From an uncultured Alistipes sp. (GTDB taxonomy: Bacteria; Bacteroidota; Bacteroidia; Bacteroidales; UBA932), in NCBI GenBank assembly GCA_900550465.1, contig URSC01000012.1, positions 1 through 64,000 of the forward strand: a DNA stretch of 64,000 bases, in the 5' to 3' direction. Under the pieces are notes generated by a model. The model was not told the origin of the DNA. It was given only the letters and a program-made list of their open reading frames with translations, and did not search any database. Positions 38,383 through 49,100 of this stretch are shown piece after piece. How positions within the stretch are numbered: the first letter of the stretch is position 1; each line of letters starts with the position of its first letter. The position numbers were made by a program, and so were the translations under genes.

Positions 38383-41329
38383 TTCCGCGGCTTTCGCTCA
38401 GGATGTTACGGTGACAGGTACTGTTACTGATGCTTCGACAGGCGAGACCATCGTCGGTGCCTCGGTGGTGCTGAAAGGAAGTACCACCCAGTGGGCGATG
38501 ACCGACGACCTTGGTCAGTACTCGCTGACAGTACCCTCAAACGGCGTGCTGGAAGTGAGCTTCATGGGTTACACTACTTTGGAAGTCCCGGTAAACGGAC
38601 GCACGACCGTCGACGTTCAGCTCGAGATGGACGCTCAGATGCTGGATGACGTGGTGGTTGTGGGCTACGGTTCGGCCAGGAAGATATCGTCCGTGGTAGG
38701 ATCGGCCTCGACGGTAAACAAGAAGGTGATAGCCAACAGGCCTACCGCCAATGCCGGTGACGCTCTCCAGGGACAGGTATCCGGACTGCAGGTGTTCTCC
38801 TCCTCCGGTGAGCCTTCCGCCAGCGTAACCATGTACATGCGAGGCGTCAGCTCCATCAACTCAGACACGGAGCCTCTGTTCATCCTGGACGGTTCCCCTG
38901 TATCCTCCGCTGTCTTCACATCCCTGAACAGCAACGATATCGAGAGCGTGGTGGTCATGAAGGACGCATCCTCGACAGCCATCTACGGTTCGCGTGCTGC
39001 CAACGGTGTCATCTACATCACCACCAAGAAAGGCCAGGCCGGTGACAAGCCCGTGGTATCACTCAGGGCTCAGTACGGAGTATCCCAGATCGCCCGTCAC
39101 AAGATGGACCTTATGAATGCCGACCAGTGGTTCGAGTTCCAGCGCAAGGTCAACCCCGGGTTCGAGATGACTGCCTACCAGGCCGCATCCCAGCAGCTGG
39201 ACGTAAACACCAACTGGGTGGACTACTTCTTCAACGAGAACGCACCCGTGTGGAGTCTGGACGCATCTGTTTCGGGAGCCACCGACAAGACCGACTACTA
39301 TGTGTCTCTCGGAACTTTCGACCAGAAAGGTGTGGCCTTCGACTCCGAGATGAGCAGATACAATATCCGCACCAATGTGAACACCCAGGCCACCAAATGG
39401 CTGAAGATGGGTATGAACATCGGCCTCACCTACCAGGACTACCAGACTACTCCCTACATGAACAGCGGTCAGAACAGCTATGGCAACATCATGTACGCTT
39501 CCAACAACCTGCCCGCATGGCTCTCTCCCTACGCCCTTCTGTACGATGACAACGGCAAGCCCTACATCGACTATGACCAGGAGAGTATCTACTTTGATGC
39601 TGTCGGACAGTGGAATGCCTTCCATCTCTCCGAGATCCAGCCTATCCAGTACACGACTGTCAGGGTAAATGCCAGCACCTATCAGCAGATCACTCCCATC
39701 AAGGGACTGGTTCTCCGCGCACAGCAGAGCCTCGAGGGCTATGACTACCGTGCCTCGCAGAAAGCCCTTCCCGTACCTACAGACGAGTGGCCTTTCGGAT
39801 CCAGCTCCGCATCTGCAAGCGAGAACTTCCAGAGATACTACCGCCTGACATTCACCAATACCGCTGAGTACAACTTCAACATCGCTGACAAGAACAACTT
39901 CTCCATCCTCGCAGGCCAGGAAGCCATCATGAGCGATGACCAGCGCTTCGGAGCCAGCTCCAACGGCCAGTCAGACCTCCGTCAGCCATATCTCGACAAC
40001 GGTACTCAGGCCGAAATCCCTTCATGGAGCCGCTCGCAGATCACATACAACTCTTACTTCGCCCGACTCTCCTACAACTTCGACGAACGCTACTACCTCG
40101 ACGCCTCGTGGCGTATAGACGGATCCTCCCTCTTCGGAGAGAACAAGCGCTACGCCAACTTCTACTCTGTAGGAGGCATGTGGGACATCAAGAAGGAAGA
40201 ATGGATGAGAGGAGCCTCCTGGATTCAGGACCTGCGTCTGAAAGCCAGCTACGGTACTACCGGTAACTCGGGTATTCCCTACAACTACATGTCCTGGGGT
40301 ACTGTAGGAAACTACAGCGGCAACACCGTCTACGGTGGCGTCAGCGGATGGGGCATCTCAACCCCCGCAAACCCTGACCTGACATGGGAGACCATAGAGA
40401 CACTCAATATAGGTGTCACCACCCGTCTGTGGAACTTCCTGGGAGTAAGCGTTGAATTCTACAACAGGGTCACCCGCGACATGCTGATGGAGATTCCCTA
40501 CTCCTACACAACCGGACACGGCACCGCATGGGGCAATGTCGCCGACATGAGAAACCGCGGAGTGGATGTGGACCTGAGCTTCGACATCATCCAGACCAGC
40601 GACATCTACTTCAATATCAAGACCAACTTCAACTACAACAAGAACGAGATCATCAGCCTCTTCGACGGACGTGACTCCTTCACCATGGCCAACACCGGTC
40701 TGCGAATGGAGGTGGGCCATGCCTGGGGCGAGTACTACTTCGTGCGCTCTGCAGGAGTGGATCCCCGTGACGGTATGCAGATGTGGTATGACAAGAACGG
40801 CAACATCACAAAGGAATACTCCGACGATGACGCCGTGATGCTCGGCAAGCAGAGGTACGCACCCTGGTCCGGCGGTCTTCAGCTCAACTTCCAGTACAAG
40901 GGTCTGTACATCGGTGCGGACTTCACATGGGTGGCCGGCAACTGGATTATGAACAACGACAAGTGGTTCCTCACCAACCCCACCAACTTCCCTCTCTACA
41001 ACATGACCACCGACATGCTGAATATATGGACCAAGCCCGGTGATATCACCGATGTGCCTTCGCTCGAGTCCTCCAGACAGTTTGACGACACATATCTTGA
41101 GAACGCATCATTCCTGCGTATGAAGAACCTGCAGGTGGCCTATGACTTCCCCAAGAACTGGATGGACAAGACTGGCTTCCTCGCCGGCGTAAGGGTCTAT
41201 GCCATCGCCCGCAACCTCTTCACCATCACCGAATACTCCGGATATGATCCCGAGGTGGACAGCAACATTCAGATGGGTAACTATCCCAACACCCGACAGT
41301 TCAGCTTTGGAATCGAATTAACATTCTAA
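38375..41329 (+). CDS. silent SusC/RagA outer-membrane transporter, cassette C (no true start)
   Basis: About 984 residues. The frame begins inside the signal peptide (VATSAAFAQDVTVTGTV) and has no start codon that would give an exported protein. CarboxypepD-like domain, plug (DDVVVVGYGSARKISSVVG; LFILDGSPVSSAVF; SVVVMKDASSTAIYGSRAANGV) and beta-barrel ending FSFGIELTF are intact. The barrel differs strongly from A, B and D, so its ligand probably differs. It lies directly behind the recombinase with no terminator between, so recombinase transcripts may run into it. susD-C follows at once. Confidence 0.88.
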   Translation: MATSAAFAQDVTVTGTVTDASTGETIVGASVVLKGSTTQWAMTDDLGQYSLTVPSNGVLEVSFMGYTTLEVPVNGRTTVDVQLEMDAQMLDDVVVVGYGSARKISSVVGSASTVNKKVIANRPTANAGDALQGQVSGLQVFSSSGEPSASVTMYMRGVSSINSDTEPLFILDGSPVSSAVFTSLNSNDIESVVVMKDASSTAIYGSRAANGVIYITTKKGQAGDKPVVSLRAQYGVSQIARHKMDLMNADQWFEFQRKVNPGFEMTAYQAASQQLDVNTNWVDYFFNENAPVWSLDASVSGATDKTDYYVSLGTFDQKGVAFDSEMSRYNIRTNVNTQATKWLKMGMNIGLTYQDYQTTPYMNSGQNSYGNIMYASNNLPAWLSPYALLYDDNGKPYIDYDQESIYFDAVGQWNAFHLSEIQPIQYTTVRVNASTYQQITPIKGLVLRAQQSLEGYDYRASQKALPVPTDEWPFGSSSASASENFQRYYRLTFTNTAEYNFNIADKNNFSILAGQEAIMSDDQRFGASSNGQSDLRQPYLDNGTQAEIPSWSRSQITYNSYFARLSYNFDERYYLDASWRIDGSSLFGENKRYANFYSVGGMWDIKKEEWMRGASWIQDLRLKASYGTTGNSGIPYNYMSWGTVGNYSGNTVYGGVSGWGISTPANPDLTWETIETLNIGVTTRLWNFLGVSVEFYNRVTRDMLMEIPYSYTTGHGTAWGNVADMRNRGVDVDLSFDIIQTSDIYFNIKTNFNYNKNEIISLFDGRDSFTMANTGLRMEVGHAWGEYYFVRSAGVDPRDGMQMWYDKNGNITKEYSDDDAVMLGKQRYAPWSGGLQLNFQYKGLYIGADFTWVAGNWIMNNDKWFLTNPTNFPLYNMTTDMLNIWTKPGDITDVPSLESSRQFDDTYLENASFLRMKNLQVAYDFPKNWMDKTGFLAGVRVYAIARNLFTITEYSGYDPEVDSNIQMGNYPNTRQFSFGIELTF

Positions 41330-41340
41330 TCTTGAAAGAA

Positions 41341-42873
41341 ATGAGAAATATTATAAAAACAGCATCAATACTTATCCTTGCAGCCGGTCTCTACAGCTGC
41401 AATATGGATCTTCATGAGCCCGGAGCCATCGATATGGAGAACGCTCTGACCACCATAGGTGACGCTGACAAGCTGAGAGCAGGACGCTATATCGACTTCC
41501 GCAGCAGGGTCGGCGGAGACTGGGTGCAGAACTCCGAGGTACAGAGCGACCTATTCCAGCCGACCATCGGTTACGGCAACAACTGGGGTTCCTTCTTCCG
41601 TTGGGAATTCACGGCCAATGAGGGAGCAGTCAGCAATGTATGGCAATATGATTATTCTGCTATAGCCAATGTAAATTTCTTCATCGACAGGATTCAGGGC
41701 ATTCTGGACAATCCTACTGAGGATTTCACTGACTCTGACCTTGTTGCCCTTGAGCAGTATCTCGGAGAGTGCTATTTCTTCAGGGCATACTACCACTATG
41801 ACCTGGCGATGAGGTTCTGCGTCCTGTACGATCCGTCAACTGCCGCCAGTGAGATGGGTATCCCCTATGTCAAGGTGTATGCTCCTACATCTGACCGCTC
41901 CCAGTATCCGTCCAGGGGCAGCCTGCAGGACACCTACGCTGAGATCAACAAGGACCTGGACCTGGCGGAGGAGATGATAACCGCTCAGGGCTCCGGTCAG
42001 AGCTCGGAGTACCTTAATGCCGATATCGTGGATGCCTTCAGGGCCAGGGTATACCTAAACATGCAGGACTACGGCAAGGTGATCGAATATGCGGCCCCCC
42101 TGAAGTCCAGGTACGCGCTGGTCAGCAACGCTGCCGATTTCAACGCCATGTGGGTGAATGACTCCGGTGCCGAGTGCCTGATGATGATGGATGCCAGCAA
42201 CCAGAGCAACAACCAGGCGGCATCCATGGATATCAACTATATGAGCTATATCACCAACAGCAAGGCATACGAGCCCTACTTCCTGCCCACCCAGGGTATC
42301 GTGGATATCTTCCTGCAGTATCCGGGAGACCTCAGGACCTCGCAGTTCCTCCGGCTTACAGAGGTGACAAGTTCCGGTGAGTCGGCCCAGGCCTATATGT
42401 TCACCAAGTTCCCCGGCAACCCCGAACTTTTCCCGGACGGCATGACTTCGCCCTCCTCCAACTATCTGCACAAGAACAAACCGTTCCGCACGGCCGAGGT
42501 CTACCTCAATCTGGCAGAGGCCTATGCCATGAACGGCAATACGGCAGAGGCCAGCAGCGTCCTCAATGAACTCCGGGCCTCGCGTATATCCGGATATGCA
42601 GCGGACTATGCTCAGTCTAACGTGATGGGTGAAATCAAGAAGGAGCGTGTACGCGAGCTTATCGGCGAGGGCTTCCGCCTGTACGACCTGAAGAGATGGG
42701 GCGACCCCGTCCAAAGAGCCGCAGTGCAGGCTGATGCCGCTGCCCTTATGTACGAGCACAGCACTGTAACCGCAACCTTCATGCCCGGCGACCCCCGCTT
42801 TGTATGGCCCATTCCTCAGGCCGAGCTGGATGCCAACCCCAGCATGGACGGAGAACAGAATCCTGGTTATTAA
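41341..42873 (+). CDS. SusD/RagB surface lipoprotein, cassette C
   Basis: A SusD-family lipoprotein of about 510 residues. I start at ATG 41341 (MRNIIKTASILILAAG) because the signal peptide and lipobox YSC fit it well; a TTG nine bases upstream is less likely. The family blocks are YLGECYFFRAYYHYDLAMRF in the TPR part, RTAEVYLNLAEAYAMNGNTAEA, and EIKKERVRELIGEGFRLYDLKRWGDP near the C terminus, ending WPIPQAELDANPSM. The 11-bp spacing from susC-C indicates one transcript. More distant from the A, B and D proteins than these are from each other. Confidence 0.92.
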   Translation: MRNIIKTASILILAAGLYSCNMDLHEPGAIDMENALTTIGDADKLRAGRYIDFRSRVGGDWVQNSEVQSDLFQPTIGYGNNWGSFFRWEFTANEGAVSNVWQYDYSAIANVNFFIDRIQGILDNPTEDFTDSDLVALEQYLGECYFFRAYYHYDLAMRFCVLYDPSTAASEMGIPYVKVYAPTSDRSQYPSRGSLQDTYAEINKDLDLAEEMITAQGSGQSSEYLNADIVDAFRARVYLNMQDYGKVIEYAAPLKSRYALVSNAADFNAMWVNDSGAECLMMMDASNQSNNQAASMDINYMSYITNSKAYEPYFLPTQGIVDIFLQYPGDLRTSQFLRLTEVTSSGESAQAYMFTKFPGNPELFPDGMTSPSSNYLHKNKPFRTAEVYLNLAEAYAMNGNTAEASSVLNELRASRISGYAADYAQSNVMGEIKKERVRELIGEGFRLYDLKRWGDPVQRAAVQADAAALMYEHSTVTATFMPGDPRFVWPIPQAELDANPSMDGEQNPGY

Positions 42874-42892
42874 TATTTAATTTACTAGACAG

Positions 42893-43735
42893 ATGAAAAA
42901 ATATCAGATACTTTTCGCAGCGGCAGCCCTCGCCGGGCTGCTGGCCTCCTGCTCGGAGAAGGATTTTTCTCCCGCTACCGGAAATACTGCGGTAGAATTC
43001 GTCCAGATCGGCGAGCAGTCGCTTACCGGTGAGTACTGCTACATCCCGGTACAGCAGGTAGCAGAATCCAGCACCTCTACTGTCGTTTCGCTTGAAGTTA
43101 TTGACTGTAAGGCGACACATCTGAGTGGAGATATCATCACCCTGGAAGCTGATACAGACTATATCGTCACCAGCTATGAAATCTATGCCAATCCGCAGAG
43201 TGCCAATGAGAACAGCGCATTCGAAATCAGGTTTCCGGGCTATACGGATTATCAGGACATCACCCTGCAGGTAAAACTTACAGGCGAGCACCTGGGAACA
43301 ATTGTCGAGGAGACTGTAGTCTTCAAGGGTCCCGAAAGGTACGAGATGTCCGGCTTATGGTCTCTTGATACATGGGGACAGGTCCTTATCGAGGAAGACG
43401 AGAATGACTACAACCTGTTCTATGTAACAATCGTAAACCAATTCTATGCATCGGATTTGAAGGATTACGGTAGTTCTGAAAGGGCTCAGACTCTGACTTT
43501 CCCTGCAAGCCGCAACATCAACGTACTTGAAATCGACCCCAACGTGGTTCTCAATGACGGAATTGATGACATAATGTGGTGTCTTTCAACCGGCCCCGGC
43601 AAACTTTCTCCAGGTTCCCCCGTTCAGTTTACATTCACTGACGACAATACCTTCAGTGCGACAGGCTTCTTCTTCGGTACGACCGGATACAGCGGCTGGG
43701 TCGGCGGTACCGGAGCTGGTGCTAGAATAGAGTAA
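42893..43735 (+). CDS. third lipoprotein of cassette C
   Basis: A 280-residue lipoprotein with lipobox LASC followed by acidic SEKDF. It has an N-terminal Ig-like segment and a C-terminal domain starting near residue 150 (YEMSGLWSLDTWGQVLIEEDENDYNLFYV), with a Gly-rich end (GTTGYSGWVGGTGAG). It lacks the YTP head seen in A, B and D. By position it is a surface accessory protein of SusCD-C. No ligand can be assigned. Confidence 0.72.
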   Translation: MKKYQILFAAAALAGLLASCSEKDFSPATGNTAVEFVQIGEQSLTGEYCYIPVQQVAESSTSTVVSLEVIDCKATHLSGDIITLEADTDYIVTSYEIYANPQSANENSAFEIRFPGYTDYQDITLQVKLTGEHLGTIVEETVVFKGPERYEMSGLWSLDTWGQVLIEEDENDYNLFYVTIVNQFYASDLKDYGSSERAQTLTFPASRNINVLEIDPNVVLNDGIDDIMWCLSTGPGKLSPGSPVQFTFTDDNTFSATGFFFGTTGYSGWVGGTGAGARIE

Positions 43736-43761
43736 ACTTTATTTTTAATTCTTAATACCCT

Positions 43762-43791
43762 AGGGCCGTGCAATCCATTGGACGGCCCTTT
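43762..43791 (+). terminator. terminator of cassette C
   Basis: AGGGCCGT (43762-43769) pairs with ACGGCCCT (43782-43789), followed by TTTT. It lies about 27 bp after the third gene. Confidence 0.88.
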
Positions 43792-43807
43792 TAATTTTCA
43801 TTGTACC

Positions 43808-44521
43808 ATGAACAGATTGAATATTTTCCTGACCTTACTGTTGCTGTCCGTCTCCTGCTGCCTGAGTGCCCAGTCTGTCAGCGGCACCGTCACCGTTCAG
43901 GCCCGTCAGGACCTGCTGAGCGTGCTGCCTCCTGATGTAGCGTATTTTATGCCTGACTTCGAAGAGGCTTCCATCTATTTCACGGATGGGACGGTCTCCT
44001 CCGGGAAGGTCAATATCTGCCTGGTGGACAACTCCATCCGCTTTATTGCCCCCTCGGGGGACACTCTCCTGATGTCGCAGGGGGACAGGGTCCTGCGCAT
44101 CCTTGCCGCCGATACACTGATACTCAGGGCGGAGGGCTGCTTCGCCAGGCAGATTGCGGTATTCGGGCCTTATTCCCTTTCCGAGCGCAGGCAGCTGGAA
44201 CTGGATACGCAGAAACAGGAACAGATGGGCGGATACGGCACATTGCCTCCCACCTCCACCGCATTGTCCGCCAGCATGATGAGCCTTGATCCTTCCAGGA
44301 AATTCGAGACTGCCGCCGATATATCCTACCGCCTCAAGAAAGACTTTGTACTTACGGACGGGACCGACGTGTTCAAGGCCAGGGCCGCAGCGTTCTACCG
44401 CATCTTTCCTGACATGAAGCAGGATATCAGAAAATTTATCCGCGAGCACTCCATAGACATGTCGTCGCGGGAAGACCTGCTTGGACTTTTTCTTTTCTGT
44501 GCACGGGAAACGGAAGGATGA
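43808..44521 (+). CDS. small secreted protein, related to the one after cassette E
   Basis: About 237 residues from the ATG at 43808. It has a Sec signal peptide (FLTLLLLSVSCCLSAQ). The N-terminal domain contains YFMPDFEEASIYFTDGTVSSGKVNICLVDNSIRFI, and the C-terminal end DMKQDIRKFIREHSIDMSSREDLLGLFLF. The same pattern (DFxxGxVY, a K-N-I strand, an acidic C-terminal helix ending in a hydrophobic tail) occurs in the 60588-61283 protein. It is tail-to-tail with the ATPase gene, one base apart. I do not recognise the family. A frame extension upstream to 43778 runs into the terminator and is unlikely. Confidence 0.7.
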   Translation: MNRLNIFLTLLLLSVSCCLSAQSVSGTVTVQARQDLLSVLPPDVAYFMPDFEEASIYFTDGTVSSGKVNICLVDNSIRFIAPSGDTLLMSQGDRVLRILAADTLILRAEGCFARQIAVFGPYSLSERRQLELDTQKQEQMGGYGTLPPTSTALSASMMSLDPSRKFETAADISYRLKKDFVLTDGTDVFKARAAAFYRIFPDMKQDIRKFIREHSIDMSSREDLLGLFLFCARETEG

Positions 44522-44522
44522 C

Positions 44523-46064
44523 TCACTGCACCTCCCAGCCCTCAATACGGCGTGAAGCCGTAGAGAAAGTGACTCCGATCCGGATGACCTTTCTTCCGTC
44601 TGCCTGGAACGGCAGGCAATAGGCCTTGGTGTCTATCTGGTCCAGGGCGTCCGACGGATCCTTGTCCCGCTTGATCTCGATGACATAGACATACCTGGAG
44701 GTCTGGAGGAGTATATCTATCCTGCCGTTGCTGGTATGCCGCTCCACCTCGACGTAGTTGCCGAGAAGCTTGAGCAGGATATACATGGTGTTCTGGAAAT
44801 ACAGTTCCGCTTTTCCCTGTACCTGATAGTCGTTGTCGGCGAAAAATGCGCTCAGGCGGTTCATGAACATATCTGCGTCACCGCGCTCGATGTCCTCCGC
44901 AAATTTCTGGATGTGGAAAGCCGAGTCCTCGTTCTGCCTGGGCGTGTACACCTGGCTGAGGCTCTCGGTGAAGGCATTCTCCACTTCGCGGTTGGGATAG
45001 TCCAGCGTGTACGTGCCGTAACGGCTGTCATAGCTCCGGATGGTCAGGTATCCGCTCTGGTAGAGCATGGCTACGGGAGATATTCCGTCCGCGCTCACTC
45101 CGGTCAGGACTCCGGAGGGGAGCCTGTCTGTCGTGAGGCCCTGCAGGCTGATATTGTCCGCCCTGAGGGCCTGGATAAGAAATGCCGGTGTGCCCGTTTC
45201 CGCCCAGTAGTACCCCATCTTTTTCTTGCTCAGGGACGTAATAAGACTGAAGGGATTGTACACGCCGGGGGTGTCCTCGCAGAAGTGGTAGCCGTCATAC
45301 ATTGTCCTGAGCTGGCTGCGGCACTCTCCGGCAGTCATTCCAAGAGCATCCGCCATACCGGATACTCCTTCTCCGAAATATCTGTCGAGCTCGGCTTCCG
45401 TGATACCGCAAATATCCCAGCTTGAGGCGTCCATCGAGATGTCATTCAGATTGTTGAGCCCGCTGAATACACTCATTTTCCCTATCTTGGTCACTCCGGT
45501 GAGAAAGCCGAAACGGATCTTCCCGTCCAGCGTCTTCAGGACGCTGTAGAAGCCCTGGAGTCTGTCGCGCAGCACTGACTGAAGGGCGGTATTGCCTATG
45601 TTGTCCACTATAGGCTTGTCATACTCGTCTATCAGCACCACCACCTGCCGGCCTGTAGCGGCGTAGGCTGCTTCTATCACTGACTGGAAGCGGATGCTCT
45701 CGGTCCTGTACCTGCTGCTGACATGATATCTGTTTTCCCATCTGTCCAGGACTGAGGACAGCTTCTCGTCGAATATCTGCTCCGACCGGTAGGACGTGCC
45801 GCTCAGGTCCAGATGAAGGACGGGATACTCGGTCCATTCCTTCTCATGCTCCGCTATGTCCAGACCTTCGAACAGTTCCTTCCGGCCTTCGAAATATGCT
45901 TCCATCGTGGACATGAGCAGGCTTTTGCCGAAACGCCTGGGGCGGCTCAGAAAGTAGTATTTGCCCGTCGAGACAAGATGCCGGATGTGGGCGGTCTTGT
46001 CCACATATACGTAGCCTGAGGTGCGTAAGTCACAGAAATTCTGAATACCTATCGGATAAAGCAT
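44523..46064 (-). CDS. AAA-ATPase-like protein with PD-(D/E)XK nuclease domain (copy 1)
   Basis: A 513-residue soluble protein. It starts with the family opening LYPIGIQNFCDLRTSGYVYVDKT. The P-loop is the atypical RPRRFGKSLL (41-50) and Walker B is VVVLIDEYDKP (141-151). The C-terminal PD-(D/E)XK fold shows Asp450 (GRIDILL), Glu463 and Lys465 (VIEIK). The family is common and multi-copy in Bacteroidales and has no agreed function. It lies upstream of silent cassette D, on the opposite strand, with its promoter next to site D. It is clearly related to, but diverged from, the pair at 51930-55145. Confidence 0.88.
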   Translation of the reverse strand: MLYPIGIQNFCDLRTSGYVYVDKTAHIRHLVSTGKYYFLSRPRRFGKSLLMSTMEAYFEGRKELFEGLDIAEHEKEWTEYPVLHLDLSGTSYRSEQIFDEKLSSVLDRWENRYHVSSRYRTESIRFQSVIEAAYAATGRQVVVLIDEYDKPIVDNIGNTALQSVLRDRLQGFYSVLKTLDGKIRFGFLTGVTKIGKMSVFSGLNNLNDISMDASSWDICGITEAELDRYFGEGVSGMADALGMTAGECRSQLRTMYDGYHFCEDTPGVYNPFSLITSLSKKKMGYYWAETGTPAFLIQALRADNISLQGLTTDRLPSGVLTGVSADGISPVAMLYQSGYLTIRSYDSRYGTYTLDYPNREVENAFTESLSQVYTPRQNEDSAFHIQKFAEDIERGDADMFMNRLSAFFADNDYQVQGKAELYFQNTMYILLKLLGNYVEVERHTSNGRIDILLQTSRYVYVIEIKRDKDPSDALDQIDTKAYCLPFQADGRKVIRIGVTFSTASRRIEGWEVQ

Positions 46065-46089
46065 GGCTGGATGAATGTAGTTTGTCCTA

Positions 46090-46097
46090 CAAAGATA
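46090..46097 (-). promoter_or_regulatory. -7 box for the copy 1 ATPase gene
   Basis: TATCTTTG on the minus strand, an exact match to TAnnTTTG, 26 bp upstream of the start codon. No clear TTTG is seen at the expected -33 distance. It reads away from cassette D, so it does not serve susC-D. Confidence 0.55.
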
Positions 46098-46133
46098 CTA
46101 ATTTTCGGAACTATTTATATTTAGCGCTGAAAA

Positions 46134-46148
46134 GTTACTCGTGGTAAC
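46134..46148 (+). other. recombination site D
   Basis: GTTAC-TCGTG-GTAAC; with flanking bases the arms extend to 7 bp (AAGTTAC and GTAACTT). It continues in frame into susC-D. Confidence 0.85.
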
Positions 46149-49100
46149 TTCCGCGGCCTTCGCGCAGGATATCACTGTAACCGGCACTGTCTCTGATGCT
46201 TCAACAGGTGAGGGAATAGTCGGAGCCTCCGTCGTGCTCAAGGGCAGCACCACCCAGTGGGCGATGACCGACGACATGGGCGCCTACTCCCTGACCGTGC
46301 CTGCAAACGGAGTCCTGGAAGTGACTTTCCTGGGCTACAGCACTCTGGAAGTACCTGTCAACGGCAGGACATCGATCGACATCGAGCTCGTACCCGAGGC
46401 GACCACACTTGACGACGTAATCGTCGTGGCCTACGGTACTCAGAAGAAGGACGCCATCACCGGTTCAGCTTCAGCAATCAGCAGCGAGAAGATCGAGAAA
46501 CGTGTCGTTCCCAACCTCTCGCAGGCCCTCGAGGGCATGGCTGCGGGCGTGCAGGTATCCGGTACCGGACGTCCCGGTGACGATGCATCGATCCGTATCC
46601 GCGGATTCGGTTCCATCAACGCCAGCCAGAACCCTCTGTACGTGGTGGACGGCGCTCCCTTCGACGGCAGCCTCAGTTCCATCAACCCCGCCGACATCGA
46701 GTCGATGACCGTGCTGAAGGATGCCTCCTCGGCTGCCCTGTACGGTGCGCGTGCAGCCAACGGCGTCGTGATGATCACCACCAAGCGTGCCAAGGGCGAG
46801 AAAATCAACGTATCCTACAGTTTCAACGCCGGCTGGCAGGACAGGGCCATCAAGCCCTACCAGATGGTGGACCAGAGGGATTTCGTAAACATGACCTACG
46901 AGGCCCTGCGCAACGGATACGTGTTCACCAACGGCTATGACTGGGAGACAGCATCGCAGATGGCCATGCAGGGACTCTCGGGAGCCCTCGGCGGCGAGCA
47001 GTACAACCCCTTCAAGAACTACACATGGGACCAGCTGATCGACCCTGCCACCGGAGCGGTAAGGGAAGACGCCATATCAGCCTACAATGAGGACTGGATG
47101 GAGGAGGTGACAAACCACAATGCCTTCCGCCAGGAGCACAACCTCAGCATCAGCGGCGGCACTGAGAAGATCAAGGCCCTGCTCTCGCTCGGTTACCTCG
47201 ACCAGGACGGTATCCTCAAGGAGTCCGGCTTCTACCGTTTCAGCGGCCGTGCCAACGTGGACTTCATTCCCGCAAAATGGCTGTCCGCAGGCCTGAACCT
47301 CTCGGCATCCATGACCAACTCCGAGGGACCCACATACAGCGGATCGGAGAACTCCAACGTATGGTACTCGGCTCAGTTCATGGCCCCCATCTACCCTGTG
47401 TACCTCAAGAACCTTGACGGCACCAACGCCCTCGACGAGCTGGGCGACCGCCAGTTCGACTACGGCGTGAACCGTCCCACCCAGGCCAACTTCAACTCCG
47501 TGGCCACACTCTACGACGACTACATGGGCACCAAGAACGAGAGCGCCGGCGTCAGGACCTACATCACACTGGGTTCCGACCGTGACGACATGGGCTGGGC
47601 AAAGGGCCTGAAGTTCACCGTGAACTTCAACGCCGACTACCGCAACTCCAACGGCACCACCTACTACAACATGTACCACGGCAACGCCGCATCCTCCGAC
47701 GGACGTCTCACCAAGTCCAACTCCAGGATGCTCTCCTATACATTCAACCAGCTGCTCACCTACGACCGCACCTTCGGTGACCACACCATCGGTGTCCTCG
47801 CCGGTCATGAGTACTACGACTACAGCTATTCGTACCTGACAGCACAGAGAACAGGTCTGATCGACGGTATCATCGAGCTGCGTCCCGCCACCACCGTCGT
47901 GGACGGAGACTCCTACAGCGACTCCTACAAGATCGAGTCATGGCTCGGACGTCTGAACTACGACTACGCAGACCGCTACTTCCTGTCGGCTTCCATCCGT
48001 ACCGACGGATCCTCCAGGTTCCATCCCGACCACCGCTGGGGTCTCTTCTGGTCAGTGGGCGCCAACTGGAACATCACCAACGAGAAGTGGATGCGCAACG
48101 TAGACTGGATCGACCATCTCGCTCTCCGCGCCAGCTACGGTGTACAGGGTAACGACAACCTCGGTACCTACTACGCATGGCAGAGCTTCTACAACCTGAC
48201 ATGGGCCAACGCCAACATGAGCGGTGCCACTGTATCCTCCCTCGAGAACCCCAACGTTACCTGGGAGAAGAACCAGAACCTCAACGTTGGTCTCGACTTC
48301 CGCCTCTTCAACAACATCCTCGACTTCAGCATCGAGTACTACCGCCGCTATACCAGCGACATGCTCCTGAGCTTCCCCATGGCCTTGTCCACTGGATTCT
48401 CCGGATATAACGCCAACGTCGGAAACATGGTCAACGACGGCGTCGAGATGGCTCTCGGCGTGCAGATCTTCAACAAGAAGAACTTCACATGGCGCGTGAA
48501 CGCCATGGGATCCACCACCCGCAACGAGGTGCTGAAACTCACCGATACCGACCAGATCATCTCCGGTGTACAGGTAATCGAGGTGGGCAAGCCCCTCTAC
48601 ACATTCTACATGGCCAAGTCCGCAGGTGTTGACCCCGCGACAGGATCCCAGATGTACTGGGTATATGACCTGGCCGAGGGACAGGAAGAGGTGATGTGGG
48701 ACGGCGACACCCCCGTCGACCAGAACGGCAACCCTCTCAACGTATACCGCACATCGGACTACACCAAGGCCAACAACAGCAAGTGGTACATGGGCAGCCG
48801 CCAGCCCAAGCTCTACGGAAGCATCGGTACTGAGATGACCATCTTCGAGTTCGTAGACCTGAGCATCATGACCACATACTCCATCGGAGGATACATCTAC
48901 GAGAGCCTCTACAGCGGTGCCATGCAGCCCATGTACACCGGTAACACATGGCACGTGAACGCCCTCCGCAGATGGCAGAAGCCCGGCGACATCACCGACA
49001 TCCCCCGCGCCGAGATCAACGGCTCGTACGCTGCCAACGACAGCAAGCTCGTGGACGCCTCCTACTTCGCCATCAAGAACATCACCCTCGGATTCTCACT

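Noticed and set aside
43778..43807. Upstream start for the small secreted protein after cassette C
   Set aside because: It would begin inside the cassette C terminator. The ATG at 43808 gives a clean signal peptide.
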